From positions 1 through 35,786 of the IMG/VR virus record IMGVR_UViG_3300021963_000360: DNA of 35,786 nt; one strand, 5' to 3'. Below, piece after piece: positions 30,432 to 35,786 of this stretch. The position numbers were made by a program, and so were the translations under genes. The notes below the pieces were generated by a model. It did no database searches and had not been told where the DNA came from. It was given only the letters and a program-made list of their open reading frames with translations. Source of the DNA: a virus. Positions within the stretch are counted from its first letter, which is position 1; every line of letters starts with the position of its first letter.

Positions 30432-31722
30432 ACAAGAACTGGCTCGCTGTGCCTCGTTGACGGCGCAGGGGTTAAGTGCGGAGGACGCGGCGAAGCGCCT
30501 CAACGCCGAGTTCCACGACGGCAACTCCGTTAGGCGAGAAGCGTCAATCAAGATGGTGCGGCAGAAGCACGGCTGGAAGGTCGGGCCGAAGCCAAAGGCT
30601 CCTCTGCCTGATGTGCCGGGGAAGGAGACGGAGCAGGAGGTTCAGCACTCCGCAAGCGAGGCTGGCATTGAGGCCAGAGCCAACGGCAAGCGCATTAAGA
30701 CGGTCGAGGACTTGCTCGCGCATATCGGCGCCGACCTCACGAAGTTTGAGGTGTCCGAGAGTCAGGCGACCAAGTACGAGGTGGCGACCAAAGACCCCGC
30801 GACGGGCAAGGTTAGCACGACCGAACTGCACCGCGTGTTCGTCAAGCTGAAGCCAAAGGCCGGGCCGAACGTGCTAGAGGCGGTCGAGGCGATGATTGCC
30901 GGAGCGTATAGCAAACGCAATACACCCATAACGCGCCGCGTTACGAAAGTCACAGGCGAGACGCTTCAGGCCCTTGTGCTGGCAGACCCGCACATTGGCA
31001 AGTATGCGTGGGGGAAGGAGACGGGCTGGGAGGACTACGACATCTCCATCGCCACGCGGCTTATCCGCGAGTCTGTTGCAGAACTGCTCGACACGAAGCA
31101 ACCCGCTGGCAAGCTCGCCCTCTGGTGCTTGGGCGACCTCCTGCACTACGACACGCCCCACGGCACCACGACCAAAGGCACCCCGCTCGACCGCGACGGG
31201 CGAGTCGAGAAGATGTTAGAGGAGGCCGTAGCGACCTTGTGCGATGTCATATCTGATATGGCCCAGCGGACCACAACCGAGGTCGTGCTGGTTCCCGGCA
31301 ATCACGATGCGGTGATGACCGTGGCGCTTCGGCAAATCCTCTCGGCGGAGTTTCGAGGCCACCCGAATGTCACCATAAACACCACCAATACCACCCGAAA
31401 GTATGTGACGCACGGACGTTGCCTCATCGGTTTGACGCACGGCGACAAGGCGCAGAAGCATCTTGGGGAATTGATGGCGCTTGAGGCCCGTCAACATTGG
31501 GGCGAGACCCTACTGCGTGAGGTACATCACGGACACCGGCACTCCGAAGCGGCGGTCACCACGGTCGGCGGCGTGACGATTCGTCAACACCCGGCCCTCT
31601 GCCCGCCTGACGGTTGGCATGCGTCCGAGGGTTACGTTGGCGCACCGCGAGCGATGGACTCTTACACCTACCACGCGGACGGCTATCTTGTAGGTATGAC
31701 GCGAGCCACGGTGAAACCCTGA
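30397..31722 (+). CDS. Metallophosphoesterase with N-terminal HTH, 441 aa
   Basis: ATG at 30397 lies within the previous gene. Residues ~10-60 (SKQELARCASLTAQGLSAED, then SIKMVRQKHGW) resemble a SANT/HTH module. From residue ~190 a full calcineurin-like active site is present: D197-x-H199, GD247LLH250, GN302H303D304, H348-G-D350 and GH380RH382. Phage enzymes of this type hydrolyse phosphodiesters, perhaps DNA ends or a signalling nucleotide. An SbcD-like exonuclease role is possible, but no SbcC partner is present. The HTH could direct it to DNA (inference). Stop and next start overlap (TGATG). Confidence 0.82.
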   Translation: MPLRHDHIAWSKQELARCASLTAQGLSAEDAAKRLNAEFHDGNSVRREASIKMVRQKHGWKVGPKPKAPLPDVPGKETEQEVQHSASEAGIEARANGKRIKTVEDLLAHIGADLTKFEVSESQATKYEVATKDPATGKVSTTELHRVFVKLKPKAGPNVLEAVEAMIAGAYSKRNTPITRRVTKVTGETLQALVLADPHIGKYAWGKETGWEDYDISIATRLIRESVAELLDTKQPAGKLALWCLGDLLHYDTPHGTTTKGTPLDRDGRVEKMLEEAVATLCDVISDMAQRTTTEVVLVPGNHDAVMTVALRQILSAEFRGHPNVTINTTNTTRKYVTHGRCLIGLTHGDKAQKHLGELMALEARQHWGETLLREVHHGHRHSEAAVTTVGGVTIRQHPALCPPDGWHASEGYVGAPRAMDSYTYHADGYLVGMTRATVKP

Positions 31723-31952
31723 TGGACCGGCCTGTCTGCCGCGATTGGTCGCCCATCCCCTGCCCAGAGCGGAAGGCGGCTCGGGACCGGGGCGAGATTG
31801 GCTACCTCTGGGGGCTAGGCTGGGTCTGGTGGAAGTCAAAGGACGTACTTACACCGTGGGTACGCTGTCCGTGGTGCGACGGGTTGTTGCCGTCGATGGA
31901 GAAGATTGTGCGGAACGGAATCCTGTATGGGTGGCCCGATGGCGAGGCGTAA
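31722..31952 (+). CDS. Hypothetical protein with CPWC motif, 76 aa
   Basis: ATG 31722 overlaps the previous stop. Tryptophan-rich centre (YLWGLGWVWWKSKDV) with CRDW, CPER and a CPWCDG pair, so a treble-clef-like zinc site is possible. No family recognised. The following gene begins 14 bases before its end. Confidence 0.55.
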   Translation: MDRPVCRDWSPIPCPERKAARDRGEIGYLWGLGWVWWKSKDVLTPWVRCPWCDGLLPSMEKIVRNGILYGWPDGEA

Positions 31953-32226
31953 GACGAACCCGTTCACCAATCGTAAGGCCACCGTCTCCGTCCACCGGAA
32001 CGGCCTGTCCATTGAGATTGCGGACGTTGCCGCGACGGACTCCGGGGCGGTTGCCAAAGAACTGCTTGATATGGTCAGAACCTTGATTCAGGCCGGGTAC
32101 GAAGAACTCATCGTCGATGCCGGTTCTCTGCACGGCGGCGGGTTTGAGACGCCGGACGAGGAGGGGATTGAGGACTGGGTGATGCCGCCCGAAGCCAAGC
32201 GACGGCGCATCGGCTTCACGGCTTGA
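31939..32226 (+). CDS. Hypothetical protein, 95 aa
   Basis: ATG 31939 (MARRKTNPFTN) is preferred; ATG 31927 is possible. A basic N terminus is followed by a beta-strand pair (ATVSVHRNGLSIEIADV) and a helix (AVAKELLDMVRTLIQAGY), an alpha/beta mini-domain. Function unknown. The stop lies in the -35 of the promoter at 32223. Confidence 0.6.
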   Translation: MARRKTNPFTNRKATVSVHRNGLSIEIADVAATDSGAVAKELLDMVRTLIQAGYEELIVDAGSLHGGGFETPDEEGIEDWVMPPEAKRRRIGFTA

Positions 32227-32250
32227 CGTAGCCAGAGATAGCATTAGATT
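32223..32250 (+). promoter_or_regulatory. Promoter for the leader-nuclease unit
   Basis: TTGACG (-35, 32223-32228, five of six) and TAGATT (-10, 32245-32250, four of six) with a 16-bp spacer. Transcription would start near 32257. An 8-bp inverted repeat (ACGTAGCC 32226-32233 and GGCTACGT 32269-32276) brackets the start and may be an operator. Confidence 0.45.
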
Positions 32251-32256
32251 GGTTTT

Positions 32257-32384
32257 TACGTAGTTCGTGGCTACGTATTGCAGTTACAAGAGAACCGCCC
32301 CGGCAAGTACCCCCTCGGACGCGCATAGAGAAGCGCAGTCCGCCACGAAGGGAGGGAACGTCGGGGTCTCTTGTTTGCAGGCGT
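32257..32384 (+). ncRNA. Structured 5' leader RNA ahead of the nuclease gene
   Basis: Predicted to begin with a perfect 7-bp hairpin (TACGTAG 32257-32263 with CTACGTA 32271-32277, loop of 7). A larger nested structure follows at 32286-32374: ACAAGAGA (32286-32293) pairs with TCTCTTGT (32367-32374); CCCCG (32298-32302) pairs with CGGGG (32362-32366); inside is a hairpin CGGAC-GCGC / GCGC-A-GTCCG (32316-32341). The structure ends 10 bases before the ATG at 32385. Almost all other gene junctions in this genome have no spacer, so the leader is probably functional. It matches no riboswitch or ribozyme consensus I know. Confidence 0.55.
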
Positions 32385-32849
32385 ATGGCAGTCATCGTAC
32401 TCAACAACGGCGAGATGACGGTAGCGGCGACCCTTGCCACGTTACGGCAGGGCGTGAACCGGGAAGTGGGGATTGCGAATCAGAAGGCTGGAAAGCAAGA
32501 CCCGATTACGACGGAGTTAGTTGGGCTGTACGCGGAGTTGGCCTTCTCGCGCTGGGCCAATGTCGCGGCGGACCTGTCGACGCACCTCCGCCGAGGCAGT
32601 TATGACGCGACCTACTTGGGCTACACGGTCGACGTCAAAGGCACGCGGAGCAAGACCAGCCCGCTCTACCTCGACACCCGGCCTGACAAACGCCCCGACA
32701 TCTACGTGCTGGTGCAGGTCGAGTACGCCACCTGCACGTTGGTCGGCTGGATATTCCGCGAACAGGTCTGCGAGGTCACGGGCGAGTTAGAGCCGAAGGT
32801 AGTGGAGCGGGCCGACCTGTACGCGATGGAGGCGCTGATAAACCTGTAA
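32385..32849 (+). CDS. PD-(D/E)XK-like nuclease, 154 aa
   Basis: ATG 32385 follows the structured leader with a weak CAGG ribosome binding site. E51 in GLYAELAFSRWAN, then DATYLGYTVDVKGTR with D83-V-K85, then KRPDIYVLVQV form the E...D-x-K core of restriction-like nucleases. Proteins of this kind occur as free-standing phage nucleases, and some take part in defence or host-DNA breakdown. With its own promoter and hairpins it looks like an independent cassette (moron-like; inference). No methyltransferase or antitoxin gene is adjacent. Confidence 0.65.
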   Translation: MAVIVLNNGEMTVAATLATLRQGVNREVGIANQKAGKQDPITTELVGLYAELAFSRWANVAADLSTHLRRGSYDATYLGYTVDVKGTRSKTSPLYLDTRPDKRPDIYVLVQVEYATCTLVGWIFREQVCEVTGELEPKVVERADLYAMEALINL

Positions 32850-32857
32850 CGCAGGGA

Positions 32858-32885
32858 CAGCGGGCCTTCTCTCGGTCTCCCGCTG
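32858..32885 (+). terminator. Hairpin after the nuclease gene
   Basis: Perfect 7-bp stem (CAGCGGG with CCCGCTG), 14-base loop, 8 bases after the stop codon, followed at once by a second perfect hairpin (32888-32905). There is no T-run, so termination is uncertain; mRNA 3'-end protection is an alternative. Confidence 0.35.
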
Positions 32886-33152
32886 GATAGCCGTACGGAC
32901 GGCTACCGACCAATCCTGACCGTGCCTGTCGCACCCAATCACAACAAATCCACGCTCTGCCTGCCTGCAACGTGGTCGGTCGTTTTGGGAAGTCGATGGG
33001 GAGCTACACGGGGTGACAACGGCCCCGCAGGTTTCCGGTCGAAGGGGTTCTACCTGTGCCGGGGTAGACACGCAGACCGCCCCACCGTTGGCCTTCCGCT
33101 CACCGCCCTGCCTTACCCGCCTAACGACCGGGAATGGCCCCGGCATATCCAG

Positions 33153-33181
33153 TTGCTCAAACTCTAGCATTTCGCTATATA
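33153..33181 (+). promoter_or_regulatory. Possible promoter of a small RNA
   Basis: TTGCTC (33153-33158) and TATATA (33176-33181) with a 17-bp spacer in the most AT-rich patch of the gene-free region. It has no gene downstream before the terminator at 33238. Match to consensus is moderate. Confidence 0.35.
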
Positions 33182-33187
33182 TCAAAC

Positions 33188-33276
33188 GCAAGCTCCCCGT
33201 TCTCCGTGTCGGGGGATACTGAAGATTCGGGACTTGCCAAACCCGTCCGCCCTGACCGGCTGGCGGGTTTGTTTTT
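33188..33276 (+). ncRNA. Candidate small RNA, ~89 nt
   Basis: Bounded by the putative promoter at 33153 and the strong terminator ending at 33276. It would contain a short hairpin (CCCCG/CGGGG around 33195-33215), a single-stranded linker and the terminator stem. No open frame with a ribosome binding site is present. It is a prediction from signals only. Confidence 0.35.
33238..33276 (+). terminator. Rho-independent terminator
   Basis: CAAACCCG (33238-33245) pairs with CGGGTTTG (33264-33271). The pairing extends inward to 14 positions with one G-U and one mismatch, the loop is CTGACC, and TTTTT follows at 33272-33276. This is the best terminator in the genome. It isolates the early operon promoter just downstream. 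Confidence 0.9.
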
Positions 33277-33284
33277 GGCGCCTA

Positions 33285-33318
33285 TTGACAGATTCCAGCC
33301 TTTGGCATTACTCTATTG
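33285..33318 (+). promoter_or_regulatory. Promoter of the early module
   Basis: A perfect TTGACA lies at 33285-33290, just after the terminator. No good -10 exists at 17 bp; TACTCT at 18 bp matches three of six. CTATTG (33313-33318) lies 22 bp after the -35, the same spacing as CTATCG in the 1422 promoter. The first gene starts at 33343. Confidence 0.55.
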
Positions 33319-33342
33319 GCACCCCCCTCACACGGAGACCCT

Positions 33343-33588
33343 ATGGAAACGGTCGGTTGCCCCACGTGCGGTTTGCCAATGCAGGTGAGCGTCTACTACT
33401 CGCCGCCTGAACCGTCGGTCGGTTTGTCGCATGACTACGAGGTCACCATCGAGGACGCCGAGTGCGACCACGACCTCACGCAGAAGCAAGAAGAAGAACT
33501 CTTTGACGAACTTTGGGACCGGGCGCAGGAAGCCAAAGCCTCGCACTACGAGGATGACCGCTACGCCCGAGGCTACGATGACCTCTGA
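33343..33588 (+). CDS. Zinc-ribbon-like small protein, 81 aa
   Basis: First gene of the early module, ATG 33343 with CGGAG 6 bases upstream. It starts METVGCPTCGLPM (zinc-ribbon half) and has one more cysteine-histidine pair (DAECDHDL). The C-terminal half is acidic and helical (QKQEEELFDELWDRAQEAKA). Likely an early regulatory or host-interaction protein. Function unknown. Confidence 0.65.
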   Translation: METVGCPTCGLPMQVSVYYSPPEPSVGLSHDYEVTIEDAECDHDLTQKQEEELFDELWDRAQEAKASHYEDDRYARGYDDL

Positions 33589-33841
33589 CCGAGCCAACAT
33601 CATCATCGCGCAGGTCGAAGGCTTTCGCCAACGGTTGCACGACCTGCAACGGGAGATGGACCCGCTCGTTGACCAGTATGAGAATCTCAAGTCGATTCAC
33701 AACCGGGACGATGAGCGGTTGCACGATGCGCTGGCGATGGTCTGGAACGCATGGTGGGACATCAGCGATACGGTAGGATACCTTCGGGCGGCACAACGCC
33801 GCCTCCGCGACGAGGACGGCATCCTCGCAGACGCAGAGTAG
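33578..33841 (+). CDS. Coiled-coil hypothetical protein, 87 aa
   Basis: ATG 33578 overlaps the previous gene by 11 bp. Almost entirely helical and charged (VEGFRQRLHDLQREMDPLVD, then LRAAQRRLRDEDGILADAE). No motif recognised. It may form a dimeric coiled coil. It ends 12 bp before the SSB-like gene. Confidence 0.6.
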   Translation: MTSDRANIIIAQVEGFRQRLHDLQREMDPLVDQYENLKSIHNRDDERLHDALAMVWNAWWDISDTVGYLRAAQRRLRDEDGILADAE

Positions 33842-33853
33842 GAGAGGCAGACT

Positions 33854-34498
33854 ATGGCGATTCTCAAGTTGCAAAACGAAGGCGACTCGCACACGATGAC
33901 CGTGACCGAGTGCAAGACCGTGACCGGAAACTACGGCGAGCAGGTGCTGTTCTCCGACGGCACGGACGCGCTGTACCTCCCCAAGCAGTCGGCTGACCGT
34001 CAACTTGACCGGCTCGGGTTGGACGAGTCGAGCGTGGTGGGGATGAACCTGACGTTCAGCCGCGACCCGAACCCCAAGAAGGGCGCAAAGCCGTACTGGG
34101 GCATTAGCTACGCCGGGACCGAACCCGCCCAGCCCAAGCCGACGGCTCGCGTGGTTCCACAGGCGGTACCAGCTACCCCCGGTGGCGTCCAGCCGCGTCG
34201 AGATGCGATTCTGGCACAGTATCTTATGCTCTGGGATACGGTCGCTGGACACTTTCAGGTGGTGTGCGACAACCGCAACATCACGCTGGATGCGGCGGCG
34301 ATTCAATCTGCGGCGGCGACCATCTGGATTAGCTGGAAGGACAAGGGCATACAGCCCGACGGCCTTGACGCGAAGCCGGTCGACAAGGCTCCCGAGGTCA
34401 AGATGCCACCGGCCTCGGGCAAGCGGTTGGCTCCGCCTGACTTTAGTAAGATTCCGCCGCCGGATGACAACGATATGGACGATTCGCTCCCGTTCTGA
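33854..34498 (+). CDS. Single-stranded DNA-binding-like protein, 214 aa
   Basis: ATG 33854 with GGAGAGG upstream. The C terminus ends MDDSLPF after an acidic-proline stretch (PPPDDNDMDDSLPF), closely like the DDDIPF tip by which bacterial SSBs recruit partner enzymes. The N-terminal ~95 residues are beta-rich (MTVTECKTVTGNYGEQVLFS, then VVGMNLTFSRDPNPKKG) and could be an OB-fold. Residues ~115-165 are helical. It probably coats phage ssDNA and attracts host replication proteins. The N-terminal fold is inferred, not recognised. Confidence 0.65.
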   Translation: MAILKLQNEGDSHTMTVTECKTVTGNYGEQVLFSDGTDALYLPKQSADRQLDRLGLDESSVVGMNLTFSRDPNPKKGAKPYWGISYAGTEPAQPKPTARVVPQAVPATPGGVQPRRDAILAQYLMLWDTVAGHFQVVCDNRNITLDAAAIQSAAATIWISWKDKGIQPDGLDAKPVDKAPEVKMPPASGKRLAPPDFSKIPPPDDNDMDDSLPF

Positions 34499-34501
34499 CC
34501 G

Positions 34502-34708
34502 ATGAAGCGCATCCGAGCGGACCACGAATGGTACGAACTCCGAGGGGCGCGGGTTCGCGTCTCTCGGGAAGTTCGGGACTGCGATATGCAAGACCACGAT
34601 GGCGATTGGCGTGGGGCTATTCAGGCCGGTGATATCTATGCGTGGATGTCGCACGGTCTCAACGTCTGCGCCCAACATTTTGACGCGGGGGATGTTATCG
34701 ATGGATGA
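34502..34708 (+). CDS. Hypothetical protein, 68 aa
   Basis: Starts 3 bp after the SSB-like gene. A mostly beta-stranded small protein (HEWYELRGARVRVSREVRDC, then AGDIYAWMSHGLNVCAQHFD) with three cysteines. No family recognised. The 3' end overlaps the next gene by 8 bp. Confidence 0.6.
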   Translation: MKRIRADHEWYELRGARVRVSREVRDCDMQDHDGDWRGAIQAGDIYAWMSHGLNVCAQHFDAGDVIDG

Positions 34709-35102
34709 CACGCTTGATATGTTCGCCGCCATCGAAGCGAGAGATGCGGCAATTATGGAGGCCGATAGCGCCGTCAAGCGCGGCATCGGCGGAGACGAGT
34801 TGATTGGTCGTATTACCGACCGCATCGTCAAGACGTATTTGGCGGGCGAGACGTTCTCGGTGGACGATGTAGGACTGATGCTGGACGAGGCGGGCGTGCC
34901 GAAGGATGCGGAGACCCGTCGCCGGATTGCTGGCACCATCATTAACCGAGGCAAGGACAGGCTCTGGCAACACGCTGGCTATACGAACAGCAAAGACCCA
35001 CGCCGCAACGCTCGGCCTGTCGCGCTTTGGCGGCGGCTGTCGATACACGACCCGATGCGCGGCGTCCCCCAACCCGCCCGATTGGGCCGGAGTGCGATAT
35101 GA
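34701..35102 (+). CDS. Hypothetical protein, possible winged helix, 133 aa
   Basis: ATG 34701 (ATG 34692 is the alternative) with GGGGG upstream. An acidic N-terminal helix is followed by TFSVDDVGLMLDEAGVPKDA and then RRRIAGTIINRGKDRLWQHA. The latter has the look of a winged-helix 'adopt-a-partner' domain often found in phage replication-associated proteins. The C-terminal 25 residues are basic and unstructured. Function unknown. Confidence 0.6.
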   Translation: MDDTLDMFAAIEARDAAIMEADSAVKRGIGGDELIGRITDRIVKTYLAGETFSVDDVGLMLDEAGVPKDAETRRRIAGTIINRGKDRLWQHAGYTNSKDPRRNARPVALWRRLSIHDPMRGVPQPARLGRSAI

Positions 35103-35374
35103 TTGACGATTCACGAAACCTTAACGCCATGACGGTCGAGCCGTCTGGCATTATCTACATCTATGTGGGCGAAGGCGCCAATCGGACGCGCCTACAGCGC
35201 GAGAAGTGGGAAGGCCACGTCTGGGGATGGACAGCAACGACAGACTTGATTCCGGGCATGGGGCGTGGCGCGGTGTTCGGAAGCTGGCACGAGATGATGG
35301 CGTATGTGTTCCAGCGGCAAGCCCTCACGCCAGCCGAGTATCAGGCGGCGTATAAGATGCGGGAGGCAGAATGA
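35099..35374 (+). CDS. Hypothetical protein, 91 aa
   Basis: ATGA overlap with the previous gene. Beta-rich front (SGIIYIYVGEGANRTRLQRE, WEGHVWGWTA) and a helical end (TPAEYQAAYKMREAE). No recognised domain. The stop overlaps the next ATG. Confidence 0.6.
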   Translation: MIDDSRNLNAMTVEPSGIIYIYVGEGANRTRLQREKWEGHVWGWTATTDLIPGMGRGAVFGSWHEMMAYVFQRQALTPAEYQAAYKMREAE

Positions 35375-35544
35375 CCAAGCCTGAACGCGATGAGCAGGAG
35401 CGTTGCGAGAACGTCCCTATCGTGACGCTCGACCAGTACCGAGGCAACCGCATCATCCACCGCTTCTTCCCAGTCCACTACGCTCGCGTTATGCTAGCGC
35501 GTGACGTTGCCAACAAGTATCCGAAGGTGGCGCTCAATGGCTGA
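35371..35544 (+). CDS. Small hypothetical protein, 57 aa
   Basis: ATGA overlap with the previous gene (GGAGG just upstream). The sequence (VPIVTLDQYRGNRIIHRFF, then ARVMLARDVANKYPKVALNG) is basic and mixed helix/strand. No motif. The methyltransferase starts inside its last codons. Confidence 0.55.
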   Translation: MTKPERDEQERCENVPIVTLDQYRGNRIIHRFFPVHYARVMLARDVANKYPKVALNG

Positions 35545-35782
35545 CCCGATGATGTTCCACTATCGCGGCGTATCGGTGCATCAGAACAGCTACGTTGCCG
35601 ATGTGTTTCGGGCGCTGTTTCGCACGTTCAAGCCAGTCAAGGTGCTAGAGATTGGCACGGCAGATGGCGGGCTGACCATCCTCCTCCGCGACCTACTCGA
35701 CGAAGCGAGACTCAAGGCGACGGACTTGTGGACCTGCGACCCATCCGTGCGAGAGCGGCCCCACTTGGTGCATCCGGCATAA
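35537..35782 (+). CDS. SAM-dependent methyltransferase, 5' part (frame broken by repeat copy)
   Basis: ATG 35537 lies 8 bp before the end of the previous gene. The reading MFHYRGVSVHQNSYVADVFR, then VKVLEIGTADGGLTILLRDL, contains the SAM-binding motif I. In this copy one C is missing at 35774-35775 relative to 125-127, so the frame ends early at 35782. The true gene continues at position 1 and ends at 463. Treat this as an assembly-edge artefact and not a real truncation. Confidence 0.75.
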   Translation: MADPMMFHYRGVSVHQNSYVADVFRALFRTFKPVKVLEIGTADGGLTILLRDLLDEARLKATDLWTCDPSVRERPHLVHPA

Positions 35783-35786
35783 TGTA
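35650..35786. repeat. Terminal direct repeat, right copy (assembly overlap)
   Basis: The same bases as 1-138 except for one C missing at 35774-35775. It closes the circle of the genome. Confidence 0.9.

Larger units (their letters stand above)
32850..33342 (+). other. Gene-free region with several hairpins (493 bp)
   Basis: The longest stretch without a convincing gene. Visible structures are: CAGCGGG/CCCGCTG (32858-32864, 32879-32885), right after the nuclease stop; TAGCCGT-ACGG-ACGGCTA (32888-32905), a perfect 7-bp stem with tetraloop; CCGACCA/TGGTCGG (32906-32912, 32973-32979); CGGGG/CCCCG (33009-33013, 33023-33027); CAGGT/ACCTG (33028-33032, 33052-33056); an AT-rich patch at 33170-33185; a possible small-RNA unit; a strong terminator; and a promoter. 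It may be a non-coding RNA locus or a replication origin. Confidence 0.6.

Noticed and set aside
32278-32380. TTGCAG direct repeats (32278-32283, 32375-32380) around the inverted-repeat element, like a MITE with target-site duplication
   Set aside because: The left copy is 2 bases away from the inverted repeat while the right copy abuts it, and 6-base repeats occur by chance. The RNA-leader explanation fits the start-codon spacing better. Not fully excluded.
32922-33167. 81-codon + frame in the gene-free region
   Set aside because: No ribosome binding site, atypical composition (many G, P, R, W) and it runs through several stems. More likely a chance frame in GC-rich non-coding DNA.
32787-33191. 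134-codon - strand frame over the gene-free region
   Set aside because: It overlaps the nuclease gene end, has no motif, and would be the only - strand gene in the genome.
32850-33240. tRNA or tmRNA genes in the gene-free region
   Set aside because: I looked for T-arm (GGTTCGAATCC-like) and D-arm patterns on both strands and found none with a matching acceptor stem.
33476-34954. Long - strand frame of 492 codons opposite the SSB-like region
   Set aside because: It covers four well-supported + strand genes with coupled starts and shows no recognisable domain.

Overview
The window is one complete circular tailed-phage genome cut at an arbitrary point. Bases 1-138 recur at 35650-35786 with a single-base difference, so the unique genome is about 35.65 kb and the methyltransferase gene that spans the cut is split between both ends. 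All 56 genes I can support lie on the + strand. They are GC-rich and mostly packed with ATGA/GTGA stop-start overlaps. No host can be named. The spanin-like gene after a short T7-type amidase, and the sigma70-like promoters, suggest a Gram-negative host (inference). The HK97-type head proteins and a tape measure without sheath or baseplate genes indicate a siphovirus. I see no integrase, DNA polymerase, primase or helicase, so the phage probably replicates with host enzymes.

Layout. (1) 33343-35786 joining 1-2911: early/accessory module with an SSB-like protein, zinc-ribbon proteins, a methyltransferase, an HNH nuclease, a PD-(D/E)XK-like nuclease, an excisionase-like HTH protein and several tiny proteins. 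(2) 2908-3534: GT-A glycosyltransferase. (3) 3558-12452: packaging and head module (TerS-like, TerL, a very large portal-MuF fusion, an S74 tail fibre, an HExxH protein, prohead protease, HK97-type capsid), closed by a strong hairpin. (4) 12541-18312: a GT-B-like glycosyltransferase, then connector, head-tail adaptor, several beta-rich structural proteins (one with thirteen exact 60-bp repeats), a gp10-like protein and a tail terminator. (5) 18346-26499: tail tube, tail chaperones joined by a -1 frameshift signal, tape measure, distal tail protein, a 1466-residue tip protein with FnIII-like and collagen-like parts, and an accessory tip protein. (6) 26502-28708: tandem paralogous GT-B glycosyltransferases. 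(7) 28711-30194: lysis (holin-like pair, amidase, spanin-like). (8) 30207-32226: zinc-finger protein, metallophosphoesterase, two hypotheticals. (9) 32223-33342: the only substantial non-coding DNA, with a promoter and structured leader in front of a nuclease gene, then about 490 bp of hairpins, a possible small-RNA unit and a strong terminator.

The most unusual material is: the structured leader before the 32385 nuclease; the promoter-terminator unit in the gene-free region; four glycosyltransferases plus a methyltransferase in a small genome, three of them among virion genes; the exact 20-residue repeat protein; and a beta-turn motif (LLEDGD.ILLE.G type) recurring in three virion genes. Functional calls rest on motif reading without database searches.
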